Positions 9,548-19,113 of a stretch of 64,000 nt of DNA are shown here, piece after piece. Positions within the stretch are counted from its first letter, which is position 1. Every line of letters starts with the position of its first letter. The translations under genes were made by a program, and so were the position numbers. The notes beneath the pieces are model-generated. The model ran no database searches. It saw only the letters and a list, made by a program, of their open reading frames with translations, and was not told the origin of the DNA. This stretch comes from Amylibacter sp. SFDW26 (lineage in GTDB: Bacteria > Pseudomonadota > Alphaproteobacteria > Rhodobacterales > Rhodobacteraceae). The stretch is from NCBI RefSeq assembly GCF_009184395.1, contig NZ_WEIC01000004.1, forward strand, positions 62,001 through 126,000, in the 5' to 3' direction.

Positions 9548-10486
9548 ATGTCTCTTAAAGTAGCCATTCAAATGGACCCGATTGAGCCGATTGATATCAA
9601 CGGCGACAGTTCGTTTCGCATTGCATTAGAAGCCCAAGCGCGTGGTCATGAATTGTTTTATTACACGCCAGATCGTTTGTCGTATCAACAAGGTAAAGTG
9701 ACAGCCAAAGGCTGGCCGTTGGAAGTGCGCCGTGAAGAGGGTAATCACTTCTCACTTGGTGAGTTTCAGGAAATTGATCTGAGTACACAGGATGTAGTTT
9801 GGTTACGCCAAGATCCACCGTTTGATATGGGGTACATCACGACCACGCATATTTTGGATATGATCCACCCTGATACTTTGGTGGTGAATGATCCAGAATG
9901 GGTGCGCAATTATCCTGAGAAGTTGCTGGTTTTGAATTTCCCTGATCTGACACCACCCACAACGATTTCGCGTGACTTGGACACGTTGAAAGCATTCAAA
10001 GAAGAGCATGGCGATATCATTTTAAAGCCGCTTTATGGCAATGGTGGTGCAGGTGTGTTCCGTCTGCGCGCCGATGATAACAATCTGAACTCTCTGCATG
10101 AGTTGTTTGCGGGTATTAATCGTGAACCGTTGATTGCGCAAAAGTTTCTACCTGATGTCAGTAAGGGCGACAAACGTGTGATCTTGGTGGATGGCTACCC
10201 TGTAGGAGCAATTAACCGCGTTCCTGCTAAGGGTGAGACGCGATCCAATATGCATGTTGGTGGACGTCCTGAGAAGGTGGCGTTGGATGAACGCGACTTG
10301 GAGATATGTGAACGTATCGGGCCATTGCTGCGCGAAAAAGGTCAGATTTTTGTAGGCATCGATGTCATTGGTGGCAATTTGACCGAGATTAATGTGACAT
10401 CGCCAACGGGTATTCAGGAATTGGAACGGTTTGACGGTGTGAATGTTGCCGAAAAAATCTGGGAAGCGATTGAAGCGAAAAGATAG
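9548..10486 (+). CDS. gshB: Glutathione synthetase
   Basis: ATP-grasp enzyme joining gamma-glutamylcysteine and glycine. The 312 residues match prokaryotic Gsh[28 protein letters not shown] at the start, [36 protein letters not shown] and a C-terminal [22 protein letters not shown] where Mg-ATP is bound. The start follows AAATTAGGTGAATAC. It lies 56 bases after yraN and is probably in the same transcription unit. Confidence 0.96.
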   Translation: MSLKVAIQMDPIEPIDINGDSSFRIALEAQARGHELFYYTPDRLSYQQGKVTAKGWPLEVRREEGNHFSLGEFQEIDLSTQDVVWLRQDPPFDMGYITTTHILDMIHPDTLVVNDPEWVRNYPEKLLVLNFPDLTPPTTISRDLDTLKAFKEEHGDIILKPLYGNGGAGVFRLRADDNNLNSLHELFAGINREPLIAQKFLPDVSKGDKRVILVDGYPVGAINRVPAKGETRSNMHVGGRPEKVALDERDLEICERIGPLLREKGQIFVGIDVIGGNLTEINVTSPTGIQELERFDGVNVAEKIWEAIEAKR

Positions 10487-10495
10487 GTTGGTAAT

Positions 10496-10531
10496 ATACG
10501 GCTGATAACGATGGTTTCGTATCAGCCGTAT
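10496..10531. terminator. Hairpin between convergent gshB and repeat-protein genes
   Basis: Perfect 12-bp inverted repeat ATACGGCTGATA / TATCAGCCGTAT with a 12-base loop, between two convergent genes. Neither strand has a good T-tract after it, so it may protect 3' ends rather than terminate by itself. Confidence 0.55.
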
Positions 10532-10544
10532 AAGGTCACGTTTG

Positions 10545-11798
10545 TTATGCTATTGTATCCAGATAGCCTGATGGAACTTCGTAAAATTCGGGAATATCTT
10601 CTGCTGTTTCATAGAAAATAACGTCCGTTTTTTCACCGTCAGCATCATATAATATTTCTTTTGCAAACCAGTCTTTGTCATCGTCACCATCAATACCTAA
10701 ACGAGCTTGAATTGTACCTTCGTCATAAAATTCGAATATAGAGTCTGTGTCATCAAAGTAGGTAACTTTTGAGGCGAGCTTTCCATTTTCATCATAATTT
10801 TTTCTTATAAGGCCCCAATCCTGCCCCAAGCCATCAGCAGAATTATCTAACTGCAAGTTTTCAGAACGTACTCCACCTGTATATTTAATAAATTCATCGA
10901 TACCGTTATCATAGGTCGTGTTGCGTTTTTCTACATTGCCTGCAGCGTCATAAAAGATTGTCAAAGCCTGCCAATTTACAGCTGACCCATCTTCAGAATA
11001 ATCGCCTTCTAACCTGTGCCTAAGTACACCATCAGTAAAGAATCTATATGATTCAACGCCATTATCGTATTTTATATTTTGGCTGATAAGGCTTCCTTCT
11101 GTATCGTATTGATTGCTAAGAAATTTCCAATTTGCAGCTAGTCCGTCTTCGGATAAATCTTCTTTTACTATATAAGTTCGAATGCCATTTTTAAAGCCTT
11201 CGTTTTTTTCAATGTTGTTGTCAAATTGAGTAAATTTTGTCGTAAGATTTCCTTCGGCATCGTATTCATTTACCTGTGTTTGCCAATTTGCGGCTAATCC
11301 ATCTTGTGATTGATCTTGTTGTTCAATAAAAGTTCGAACGCCGTTTTCGAAGTTTTCGATTTTTATGATGTCATTATCGAATTGTGTGAAATTACTTTTA
11401 ATATTCCCTTCTGCATCATATTCAGCAACGCGCGTTTGCCAATTTGCGGCTAACCCATCTTGTGATTGATCTTGTTGTTCAATGAAAGTTCGAACGCCGT
11501 TTTCGAAGTTTTCGATTTTTATGATGTCATTATCGAATTGTGTGAAATTACTTTTAACATTCCCTTCTGCATCATATTCAGCAACGCGCGTTTGCCAATT
11601 CGCAGCTAACCCATCGTATGATTGATCAAGCCATTGAACATAAGAAAGAGTACCATTTTCGTAATTCACGTCTTTTAGAAGGCCATTATCGTAAAGTGTG
11701 TGACGGGATACAATTACACCGTTTTCATCACGCGCTGTATGTATTTCACTCCAGTTATATTGGTTATCAGTATCAAATCGACTAATTATGGTTTCCAT
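10545..11798 (-). CDS. Acidic protein built of eight 52-residue repeats, function unknown
   Basis: I do not recognise a characterised relative. The 417 residues consist almost entirely of about eight units of 52 residues, each starting near a conserved NW (N-W-x5-x-YDxEGN...), with a central F/YDN, a turn N/DG and ending in S-x-DGLAA; units begin near residues 67, 119, 171, 223, 275 and 327. Similar YDxxGN units occur in large RTX-type secreted proteins of Rhodobacterales (recalled, not checked). There is no signal peptide, membrane segment or RTX nonapeptide here. The protein is strongly acidic. The start follows AAGGTGAGG. It could be a secreted or surface-associated repeat protein exported by a type I route, or a cytoplasmic scaffold. 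Confidence 0.75.
   Translation of the reverse strand: METIISRFDTDNQYNWSEIHTARDENGVIVSRHTLYDNGLLKDVNYENGTLSYVQWLDQSYDGLAANWQTRVAEYDAEGNVKSNFTQFDNDIIKIENFENGVRTFIEQQDQSQDGLAANWQTRVAEYDAEGNIKSNFTQFDNDIIKIENFENGVRTFIEQQDQSQDGLAANWQTQVNEYDAEGNLTTKFTQFDNNIEKNEGFKNGIRTYIVKEDLSEDGLAANWKFLSNQYDTEGSLISQNIKYDNGVESYRFFTDGVLRHRLEGDYSEDGSAVNWQALTIFYDAAGNVEKRNTTYDNGIDEFIKYTGGVRSENLQLDNSADGLGQDWGLIRKNYDENGKLASKVTYFDDTDSIFEFYDEGTIQARLGIDGDDDKDWFAKEILYDADGEKTDVIFYETAEDIPEFYEVPSGYLDTIA
11289..11600 (-). repeat. Two nearly identical 156-bp tandem units inside the repeat gene
   Basis: Units 2 (11445-11600) and 3 (11289-11444) of the repeat protein are almost identical at DNA level, with only about five base differences seen by eye, whereas the other units have diverged widely. 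This indicates a recent in-frame duplication. Confidence 0.8.
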
Positions 11799-11897
11799 AA
11801 AACCTCACCTTATAATTACATTAAATATGGTTTTGTTAGAATTCGATTGTGTCTAAAAAAAGGCTAAGCATGCATCAATTTGAGATTATTGAATTGC

Positions 11898-13409
11898 TTA
11901 AATGTTTGCACTGACCAATCTGTAACTGACTGCCTCTGCGATGTGATGGCGGCGGACATTTGGTTCGCTTTCTAAGTCTGCAATTGTGCGGGCAACACGT
12001 AGCACGCGGTGATATCCGCGGGCGGTCATGCGGTATTTATCTGCGACTTTTGAGAGAAGTTCTGCGCCTTCTGCATCAGGTGTGGCAACGGCTTCTAGAA
12101 CCTCACCTTCGGCATCTGTGTTTAGGGTTGCACCTAGAGTGTCTTTATAGCGGTTCGTTTGAATATCGCGTGCTCTAGCGACACGGTTCGCTATATCTTC
12201 ACTACCTTCTTTTGGGTTCTCTAAGGAAAGGTCTTGTAAGGTAACGGGTGGAACTTCTACGCGTAGGTCGAAACGATCCATAAGAGGGCCTGAAACGCGC
12301 CCTAAGTAATCCTGCCCACATAGGGGAGCGCGTGCGCATGCGCGAGCAGGATCGGCTAAATATCCGCATCGGCAGGGGTTTGCAGCACTTACTAACATAA
12401 ACTTGCACGGGTATTTTACATGGGCGTTTGCGCGGGCGATCATGACATTTCCGTTTTCTACGGGTTGGCGTAGGGTTTCTAGCACTTGGCGGGAAAACTC
12501 GGGGAGTTCGTCCAAGAACAACACACCGTTATGTGCCAATGAGATTTCGCCTGGTTTTGCACTGCGACCGCCGCCGACTATGGCGGCCATAGAGGCTGTA
12601 TGATGCGGATCACGAAAGGGGCGGGTTTTGGATATGCCACCTTCGGATAATAGCCCTGCGAGGGAATGGATCATCGAGGTTTCCAGCGCTTCTTGAGCGT
12701 TCAATGTTGGCAATATACTGGGCATGCGCGATGCCATCATGGATTTGCCTGATCCGGGAGACCCGACCATAAACAGGTGGTGCCTGCCTGCGGCGGCGAT
12801 TTCCATGGCACGTTTGGCGCGCTCTTGGCCTTTGACATCGCGTAAGTCGCGTTCTTCTGTATCTTTGGTAACTTCGCCCGGTTCTGCGCTTTTTAGGATT
12901 TGCTTGCCGTTGAAATGGTTCATAACTTGCAAAAGCGTTGCGGGAGCGATGACGTTTACGGAACCAACCCAAGCGGCCTCTGCACCGCAGTCTTTGGGAC
13001 AGATCAAATCGCAAGAGGCCTCCGCAGCGGCAAGGGCTGCGGGGAGGGCGCCGATCACGGGGATGAGTTTGCCATCAAGCGAGAGTTCACCCAGTGCCAC
13101 TTGTCTAGACACCTCGTCGTTTGGGATGACTTCCATGGCTGCAAGGAGGGATAGAGCGATAGGTAGGTCGAAATGGGAGCCTTCTTTGGGGAGGTCAGCG
13201 GGGGATAGGTTTACAGTGATACGTTTTGAGGGAAGTGCCAAGGCCATAGAGGTGAGTGCGGCGCGCACGCGCTCTTTGGCTTCTGATACGGCTTTGTCGG
13301 GCAGGCCCACAATGTTAAAGGCAGGAAGGCCTGGAGAGAGGGAGCATTGTACCTCGATCAAGCGTGCCTCGACGCCTATGAATGCAACTGTGTAGGCGCG
13401 TGTGACCAT
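11898..13409 (-). CDS. comM: YifB/ComM-family Mg-chelatase-like AAA+ ATPase
   Basis: AAA+ protein of 503 residues. It has an N-terminal Lon-substrate-like domain (residues 1-170, VEVQCSLSPGLPAFNIVGLPDKAVSEAKERVRAAL type), Walker A GSPGSGKS at 216-223, Walker B LFLDELPEF, a Cys-containing insertion (AANPCRCGYLADPARAC) and a C-terminal Mg-chelatase-like domain ending in the typical RVARTIADLE...HIAEAVSYR. In Vibrio and Haemophilus the ortholog ComM is a hexameric helicase that drives branch migration during natural transformation; here that role is inferred from orthology. No other competence gene is nearby. Confidence 0.93.
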   Translation of the reverse strand: MVTRAYTVAFIGVEARLIEVQCSLSPGLPAFNIVGLPDKAVSEAKERVRAALTSMALALPSKRITVNLSPADLPKEGSHFDLPIALSLLAAMEVIPNDEVSRQVALGELSLDGKLIPVIGALPAALAAAEASCDLICPKDCGAEAAWVGSVNVIAPATLLQVMNHFNGKQILKSAEPGEVTKDTEERDLRDVKGQERAKRAMEIAAAGRHHLFMVGSPGSGKSMMASRMPSILPTLNAQEALETSMIHSLAGLLSEGGISKTRPFRDPHHTASMAAIVGGGRSAKPGEISLAHNGVLFLDELPEFSRQVLETLRQPVENGNVMIARANAHVKYPCKFMLVSAANPCRCGYLADPARACARAPLCGQDYLGRVSGPLMDRFDLRVEVPPVTLQDLSLENPKEGSEDIANRVARARDIQTNRYKDTLGATLNTDAEGEVLEAVATPDAEGAELLSKVADKYRMTARGYHRVLRVARTIADLESEPNVRRHHIAEAVSYRLVSANI

Positions 13410-13454
13410 GGTCTTCCCCTGTGAACGTGGTTAACAGCTAACAGGGGGAATGGT

Positions 13455-14324
13455 TTATTTTTGGTAAATTTCCATGAAGGCAGGCCAAGCTTCTGCATCA
13501 GCAACAGTCTTATCGCGGCAAAATGTGTTGCAGAAGCCGAATATACGGCCGTCTAGTTCTAAGAAATCAGTGACTGGCTTGCCTGAATAAGGACAGTTCG
13601 TGTTTTCAGATGGACCTGCATCCACTGGATTTGCTGGCAGGCGTTTGGGACCTGTCCATTCACCCTCTGGTAAATCGTTGTCATAGCCTGGTTGGATGTA
13701 GTTTTGTGCAAAGCCCATAGCGCGCCAGCGGCGGAATGCTGGATCGGCGAGATGCGCATCTATATAGGCATCTGATACATCATTACGTGGCAAATTGAAT
13801 GTTGCAAAGCGTGTGGCAACGGGTGCGTAGAAGACGTCTGCGATTGTGTAATCGCCGAATAACCACGGGCCGTTCGTACCGTATGTTGCGCGTGCGACTG
13901 ACCAGAGTTCTTCGACCCTTGCGGTGTCTTTTAAAACTGCGTCGGATGGGGCAAATGTTGGATAATTACGGCGCAAATTCATTGAGCAATCGGAACGTAA
14001 ATTCACGAATGATGAATGCATTTCTGCAACCAGATTACGGGCCATAGCGCGGGCTGCTGGATCGGTTGGCCACATATTTGCCTCTGGATGGCGTTCAGCC
14101 AAAGTTTCGGCCATTGCCAATGTATCTTGAACCACAATGCCGTCAAATTTCATCGCGGGTACAAGGCGCGAAGGTTTGAAACCCTCTAGCATTTTGTAGA
14201 ATTCATCTGATTTCATCCGTGCCCAATGTGTTTTCACAGGCAGGTTGAATTTTTCGAATAACAACCAACCGCGTAGCGACCAGCTGGAATATATATAATC
14301 CCCAAGGGCGAGTTCATAAGTCAT
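13455..14324 (-). CDS. Glutathione S-transferase with C-terminal Cys-containing extension
   Basis: GST-fold protein of 289 residues from the start at 14324. The thioredoxin-like N-terminal domain contains YSSWSLRGWLLFEKFNLP (12-29) with the Ser typical of zeta/beta-like bacterial GSTs, then an all-helical domain with WLFGDYTIADVFYAPVATRF (154-173). The unusual part is a tail after residue 235 with C244-PYSGKPV, F-C265-NTFC269 and RDK, resembling a YHS/TRASH-type metal-binding module. The open frame continues 38 codons upstream without family similarity, hence the shorter start. Substrate unknown. Confidence 0.8.
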   Translation of the reverse strand: MTYELALGDYIYSSWSLRGWLLFEKFNLPVKTHWARMKSDEFYKMLEGFKPSRLVPAMKFDGIVVQDTLAMAETLAERHPEANMWPTDPAARAMARNLVAEMHSSFVNLRSDCSMNLRRNYPTFAPSDAVLKDTARVEELWSVARATYGTNGPWLFGDYTIADVFYAPVATRFATFNLPRNDVSDAYIDAHLADPAFRRWRAMGFAQNYIQPGYDNDLPEGEWTGPKRLPANPVDAGPSENTNCPYSGKPVTDFLELDGRIFGFCNTFCRDKTVADAEAWPAFMEIYQK

Positions 14325-14382
14325 GAAGGTTAGTATGGTGAGGTTTTGGGGAAATGCAAAACGTGATTTGTGAAGGGGTGTA

Positions 14383-14964
14383 TCACGGTTTGTGATTAAC
14401 GCCTGCGATGCGCCACGTGTCATCGCCCAGATGATCAAGCTTTGTGACAGACAGATTGTCGATTTGGAAACTTGTGGCGGCTTGGGCAGTCATACTGCCT
14501 GCAACTTGGATTTGCGTAAGGATCACACCGTAATGGGCGACGACAATTATATCTCGGCCTTTATACGTATCCGCAAGGTTGGCGACCTCTGTATTTACAC
14601 GGTTTGACAGTTGGTTCCAGCTTTCACCATTTGGGGTACTGTGATCGCCTGGGTTTTCCCAGAAGGTGCGCAGGTATTCTTGTTGCCCTTTGGGGATATC
14701 GTTGAAATGGGTATCTTCCCAATCACCGAAGTGAAGTTCACGTATGCCTGCGTTGTGTGAAAGACGTTCGCGCCCCTCGCTCAGAGCATTTGCGGTATCC
14801 ACGCATCTGATGAGATCAGAGGATACAATGACGGCATCCTTTGGCAGGTGGTCGTTTAGGCGTGCAATCTGGTCTGTGTTGGATAGGTCAGCGGGGGCAT
14901 CAGTCCAGCCGATCATGGTTTTTTTATGAGTTGGGCCGTGGCGCACCCACCAAAAATTGGTCAT
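14383..14964 (-). CDS. Histidine phosphatase, possible alpha-ribazole phosphatase (CobC-like)
   Basis: Histidine-phosphatase protein of 193 residues starting MTNFWWVRHGPTH, where the RHG motif carries the phosphorylated His. ELHFGDWED supplies the acid and VVAHYGVI the second catalytic His. Its start codon overlaps the stop of cobU (ATGA), so they are co-translated. CobC dephosphorylates alpha-ribazole phosphate next to the step performed by CobU. The pairing makes a cobalamin role plausible, but the family is promiscuous and the assignment is inferred from context. Confidence 0.8.
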   Translation of the reverse strand: MTNFWWVRHGPTHKKTMIGWTDAPADLSNTDQIARLNDHLPKDAVIVSSDLIRCVDTANALSEGRERLSHNAGIRELHFGDWEDTHFNDIPKGQQEYLRTFWENPGDHSTPNGESWNQLSNRVNTEVANLADTYKGRDIIVVAHYGVILTQIQVAGSMTAQAATSFQIDNLSVTKLDHLGDDTWRIAGVNHKP

Positions 14965-15503
14965 GGTGTCACCTGTGGAAGTTGGCCTTTTAAGGACAAT
15001 GGGAGCCCTGCGGTGATGAGGACGACAAGATCGCATAGAGCGGCAAGGTCTTGGTTCAATTCGCCTTGGGCTTGGCGAAATTGGCGGGCGAGTTTGTTGT
15101 CTGGGACGACACCTTGGCCGACTTCGTTTGTAACGATTACAACGGAGCCATTTGCATTTTTGAGGCCGTTTAGGAAATGTACTTTTTCTTCGGCTAAGTT
15201 AGCGTCATTTATTAACATGTTGGAGAGCCAGAATGTTGCGCAATCTAATAGGGTTACATTGGCTTTATCTATTCCCGCCAGAGCTTCCCAAGGTTTGAAA
15301 GGAGCTTCGTATGTATCCCAATCCGCACCGCGCTGGGCTTTGTGTTTTACCACTTTATCACGCATTTCATTATCTAATGCTTGTGCTGTAGCGATATAGC
15401 TGCGGGGATGTCCTGAAGTGATAACCAAATTCTCTGCATAAACGGATTTGCCAGAGGCGGCACCGCCGATCACCATGGTTAATTTTGGTAAAGTTAAAAT
15501 CAT
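14961..15503 (-). CDS. cobU: Bifunctional adenosylcobinamide kinase / adenosylcobinamide-phosphate guanylyltransferase
   Basis: Lower-ligand assembly enzyme of cobalamin synthesis: phosphorylates adenosylcobinamide and then transfers GMP. It has 180 residues with the P-loop GGAASGKS (13-20), SYIATAQALDNEMRDKVVKHKAQRG (the catalytic His region) and IVTNEVGQGVVPDN before RQFRQAQGELNQDLA, all CobU/CobP hallmarks. Overlaps the downstream phosphatase by 4 bases. No cobalamin riboswitch is visible upstream; the nearest upstream gene, rpoH, is divergent. Confidence 0.94.
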   Translation of the reverse strand: MILTLPKLTMVIGGAASGKSVYAENLVITSGHPRSYIATAQALDNEMRDKVVKHKAQRGADWDTYEAPFKPWEALAGIDKANVTLLDCATFWLSNMLINDANLAEEKVHFLNGLKNANGSVVIVTNEVGQGVVPDNKLARQFRQAQGELNQDLAALCDLVVLITAGLPLSLKGQLPQVTP

Positions 15504-15588
15504 TCTATTTCAAAGTGATCCAATTGTGCGTTTCATCCGTAATAAGTCACATAAAGTTAAAAAACCAGATGTTTGCTGAGAGGATATT

Positions 15589-16473
15589 ATGTCGACTGAT
15601 GCACCGCAGGGTATAACCATTACGAAACGCGCGATGAAAGCGGAGCTTTTGGACGCGGAAACAGAATATGCATTGGCTGTTGCTTGGCGTGATGATCGTG
15701 ATGAAAAAGCGTTGCATCGTTTGATACATGCTTACATGCGCTTGGCTGTATCCATGGCGATGAAATTTAAAAGGTATTCAGTATCACAACAAGATTTGAT
15801 TCAAGAAGCTGGCATCGGGTTGATGAAAGCTGCCGAAAAGTTTGACCCTGATCGTGGGTTTAGATTTTCGACCTATGCACAGTGGTGGATTAAGGCGTCT
15901 ATTCAGGATTTTGTAATGCGGAATTGGTCTATGGTCCGTACAGGATCTACGACTTCGCAAAAGTCACTTTTTTTCAATTTGAAACGGGTCCAGGCCAAGA
16001 TCGAGCGTGAAGCGCAGCAAAGTGATGTGCAATTGGATAGGGCTGAGTTGGATGAATTGATTGCACAAGAAATCGGTGTGCCGCTTCGTGATGTGGAAAT
16101 GATGCAGGGGCGTATGTCTGGATCTGATTTTTCATTGAATGCACCGCAAGCAAGTGATGAAGATACGCGTGAATGGATGGATACGTTAGAGGATCCAAGT
16201 CCTCAGTCTGCTGAAGTGGTGGAACGCGAGCATGATTTGAATAAGATGCGTGGATGGATCACGGATGCGATGAGTGTTTTGAGTGATCGTGAGAAATATA
16301 TCATTGCGCAACGTAAACTGATGGACGAGCCACGTACGCTTGAGGGTATCGGGACTGAGTTGAAGTTGTCCAAAGAGCGTATTCGTCAAATTGAAGCTGT
16401 TGCATTGGAAAAATTGCGGAAGCGATTGGAAAATAATGCGGGCAAAGCTGCGCGTGCTTTGGTGATGGCATAA
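15589..16473 (+). CDS. rpoH: RNA polymerase sigma-32 factor
   Basis: Alternative sigma factor for the heat-shock response. It has 294 residues with the region 2 core (DLIQEAGIGLMKAAEKFDP...FSTYAQWWIKASIQDFVMRNW, 69-113). The RpoH box QKSLFFNLKR (124-133) distinguishes sigma-32 from other sigma-70 relatives, and a region 4 helix-turn-helix ends in LSKERIRQIEAVALEKLRKRL. The start follows GAGAGGATATT. Rhodobacterales often carry two RpoH paralogs; which one this is cannot be decided here. Confidence 0.94.
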   Translation: MSTDAPQGITITKRAMKAELLDAETEYALAVAWRDDRDEKALHRLIHAYMRLAVSMAMKFKRYSVSQQDLIQEAGIGLMKAAEKFDPDRGFRFSTYAQWWIKASIQDFVMRNWSMVRTGSTTSQKSLFFNLKRVQAKIEREAQQSDVQLDRAELDELIAQEIGVPLRDVEMMQGRMSGSDFSLNAPQASDEDTREWMDTLEDPSPQSAEVVEREHDLNKMRGWITDAMSVLSDREKYIIAQRKLMDEPRTLEGIGTELKLSKERIRQIEAVALEKLRKRLENNAGKAARALVMA

Positions 16474-16544
16474 TTTAGCGAGCTTGCACCTTTGTGGGTG
16501 CGCCTCTACATATGTTCCAAGTGAAATTGGAATGGAATGTTGCC

Positions 16545-17741
16545 ATGCTGGCAGGTCGTAAAATCCTATTGATAATTGGGGGCGGTATTGCTGCCTATAA
16601 AAGCCTTGATTTGATCCGTCGTTTTAAAGAACGGGGCGCATCAGTTGTGCCCGTATTGACGAAAGGTGGATCAGAGTTTGTGACACCTTTGTCTGTCACG
16701 GCTTTGGCGGGTGAAAAACTGTATAGCGATTTATTTGACTTGGGTGATGAGGCTGAAATGGGCCACATTCAATTGTCGCGCGCGGCTGATTTGGTTGTGG
16801 TGGCTCCTGCAACGGCTGATTTGATGGGGAAAATGGCAAGTGGTCAGGCCAATGATTTGGCGACGACTTTGTTAATGGCTACAGACAAGCGTGTTTTGAT
16901 TGCCCCTGCGATGAATGTGCGGATGTGGGATCATGCATCTACGCAGGCGAATGCAGAGCAATTGAAAAAAGACGGTGTTCTGTTTGTTGGTCCAAATGAC
17001 GGCAATATGGCGTGTGGTGAATTTGGGCCAGGTCGTATGGCCGAACCGATGGAAATTGTAAAAGCCGTTGAAGATATATTGCTGAATGGGCCTTTAAAAG
17101 GCCGTCATATTGTTGTGACCTCTGGCCCTACTCACGAGCCGATTGATCCAGTACGCTATATCGCGAACCGCTCATCTGGTGCTCAAGGGACTGCGATTGC
17201 AAATGCATTGGCAGGGCTTGGGGCAACTGTGACGTTTGTAACGGGCCCCGCGCGACATCCTTGGCCAAGTGGGTGTAAGATTGTGCCTGTGGAAACAGCT
17301 GATGAAATGATGGCGGCCGTTGATGCCGCTTTGCCTGCGGATGCTGGGGTGTTTGCAGCTGCTGTTGCAGATTGGAAAGTGACGAGCGCTTCCGACCAGA
17401 AGATCAAGAAGACCAAAGATGGGTTGCCTGAGTTAAGCTTTGCAGAGAATCCTGATATTTTACGTACAGTTTCTAATCTGAAAAAGAACCGCCCCGAATT
17501 GGTTGTGGGCTTTGCTGCGGAAACCAATGATGTGTTGGAAAATGCGACAGCGAAGCGCAAACGCAAAGGCTGCGATTGGATTGTTGCCAATGATGTATCC
17601 CCTGAAACGGGTATCATGGGTGGTGATGATAATGATGTGACGCTGATTTCTGACGGTGGTGCTGATAGTTGGCCACGTATGAGCAAAGAAGAAGTGGGGC
17701 ATCAGTTGGCTGATAAAATTGCGGCTGCTTTAAGGGGATAA
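16545..17741 (+). CDS. coaBC: Phosphopantothenoylcysteine decarboxylase / phosphopantothenate-cysteine ligase
   Basis: Bifunctional coenzyme A biosynthesis enzyme (398 residues). The N-terminal flavodoxin-like CoaC part has [43 protein letters not shown] and [11 protein letters not shown] (catalytic PAMN region). The C-terminal CoaB part starts near residue 187 ([25 protein letters not shown]). The start at 16545 gives the standard N-terminus [14 protein letters not shown]; upstream GTG (16494) and ATG (16512) add residues without family similarity. Four bases separate it from dut. Confidence 0.94.
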   Translation: MLAGRKILLIIGGGIAAYKSLDLIRRFKERGASVVPVLTKGGSEFVTPLSVTALAGEKLYSDLFDLGDEAEMGHIQLSRAADLVVVAPATADLMGKMASGQANDLATTLLMATDKRVLIAPAMNVRMWDHASTQANAEQLKKDGVLFVGPNDGNMACGEFGPGRMAEPMEIVKAVEDILLNGPLKGRHIVVTSGPTHEPIDPVRYIANRSSGAQGTAIANALAGLGATVTFVTGPARHPWPSGCKIVPVETADEMMAAVDAALPADAGVFAAAVADWKVTSASDQKIKKTKDGLPELSFAENPDILRTVSNLKKNRPELVVGFAAETNDVLENATAKRKRKGCDWIVANDVSPETGIMGGDDNDVTLISDGGADSWPRMSKEEVGHQLADKIAAALRG

Positions 17742-17745
17742 AAAG

Positions 17746-18216
17746 ATGCCTGATATCAACGTGAATGTTATGCGTGTCGCAGGCTCTGATCCTGCGATTG
17801 AAATGCCTGAATATGAGACGGCGGGTGCGGCTGGCATGGACTTACGTGCAAACTTTAAGGATGATTTGCGCGGTTCTGGTGTGGTTCTAAACACTGGTGA
17901 ACGCGCGTTGATCCCAACGGGTTTAGCATTTGCTTTACCTTTTGGGTATGAAGCACAGGTACGCCCGCGCTCTGGTTTAGCTTTGAAAAAAGGTGTGGCT
18001 TTGGTGAATAGCCCAGGCACTATTGATTGCGATTATCGGGGTGAGGTTGGCGTGATAATCATCAATCATGGCGCTGATGCGTTTGAGATTAAGCATGGCG
18101 ATCGCATTGCCCAAGTTTTGTTCGCGCCTGTCACGCGCGGCACGTTAACAGTTGTGGATGACTTAGATGAAACCGATCGCGGTGCGGGTGGTTTTGGATC
18201 TACAGGCCAAGGGTAA
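17746..18216 (+). CDS. dut: dUTP diphosphatase
   Basis: Hydrolyses dUTP to dUMP, keeping uracil out of DNA and feeding dTMP synthesis. The 156 residues contain the five trimeric dUTPase motifs: [43 protein letters not shown] and the C-terminal GRGGFGSTG-like arm ([13 protein letters not shown]) that closes over the active site. The coaBC-dut-moeB order with almost no spacing indicates one operon. Confidence 0.96.
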   Translation: MPDINVNVMRVAGSDPAIEMPEYETAGAAGMDLRANFKDDLRGSGVVLNTGERALIPTGLAFALPFGYEAQVRPRSGLALKKGVALVNSPGTIDCDYRGEVGVIIINHGADAFEIKHGDRIAQVLFAPVTRGTLTVVDDLDETDRGAGGFGSTGQG

Positions 18217-19113
18217 ATGGATATTTTCGGCGTAACATTTAGCCCAGAACGGCTGCAGTTCATCGTGATGATGGTACTGTTGTTGGCTGTTTTGCTTTAT
18301 GTGCGTATGTTGAAGAAAATCCGACAAAAGCCAAAAGACCAAAGTATTACAAAACCTGATGATGGGTCGATGTCTGACACTGAATTGGATCGTTATGCAC
18401 GCCATATAGTACTGCGTGAATTGGGTGGTGCTGGGCAACAAAGACTACGCAAAGCCAAAGTTTTGGTTGTTGGTGCAGGGGGGCTTGGATCGCCTGTATT
18501 ACAATATTTGGCTGCGGCAGGTGTTGGAACGATTGGGGTGATTGACGATGATCATGTCAGCTTGTCGAATTTACAACGCCAAGTGCTTTTTGATGAAGAA
18601 CAACTCGATATGCCAAAGGTGTTTGCAGCTCAGATAAAATTAACTGCTTTGAATCCACATATCGAAATACGCCCGTATCATCGACGTCTTGATTTGAAAG
18701 ATGCTAAAGCATTGGTTGCAGATTATGATTTGGTTCTGGATGGCACTGATAATTTCATTACGCGTAGTTTGGTAAATCAGTCATGCGTGGCGCAATCTGT
18801 GCCATTGATTTCAGGGGCGATTACGCAATGGGAAGGGCAGATTACGTTGTTTGATCCTGCGAACGGTACACCTTGTTATGCATGTCTGTTTCCAGAAGAG
18901 CCAGCTGACGGTTTAGCACCGAGTTGTGCAGAAGCTGGTGTTGTTGGGGCTTTGCCTGGGATTGTTGGGTCAATCATGGCGGCAGAGGCGATCAAGCATA
19001 TTACGGGCGCAGGGCAAACCTTGTCTGGTGAAATGCTGATCTTTGATGCGCTTTATGGTGAAAGCCGCAAGATTACATTGCAAAAGACAGATGATTGCCC
19101 TGTTTGTTCTTAG
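18217..19113 (+). CDS. moeB: Membrane-anchored MoeB/ThiF-family adenylyltransferase
   Basis: E1-like enzyme that adenylates the C-terminal Gly of a sulfur carrier such as MoaD or ThiS. It has 298 residues. Residues 13-31 form a hydrophobic segment followed by basic residues (KKIRQKPK), predicting a single N-terminal membrane anchor. The catalytic domain starts near 57 with the nucleotide loop GAGGLGS (86-92), DDDHVSLSNLQRQVLF and two zinc-binding pairs, CYAC and a terminal CPVC. The ATG abuts the dut stop codon. No moaD or thiS lies nearby, so the partner is unknown. Confidence 0.88.
   Translation: MDIFGVTFSPERLQFIVMMVLLLAVLLYVRMLKKIRQKPKDQSITKPDDGSMSDTELDRYARHIVLRELGGAGQQRLRKAKVLVVGAGGLGSPVLQYLAAAGVGTIGVIDDDHVSLSNLQRQVLFDEEQLDMPKVFAAQIKLTALNPHIEIRPYHRRLDLKDAKALVADYDLVLDGTDNFITRSLVNQSCVAQSVPLISGAITQWEGQITLFDPANGTPCYACLFPEEPADGLAPSCAEAGVVGALPGIVGSIMAAEAIKHITGAGQTLSGEMLIFDALYGESRKITLQKTDDCPVCS

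Noticed and set aside
12724-13395. Long plus-strand frame of 223 codons opposite comM
   Set aside because: Fully antisense to a well-supported gene; composition and lack of any family sequence show a shadow frame.
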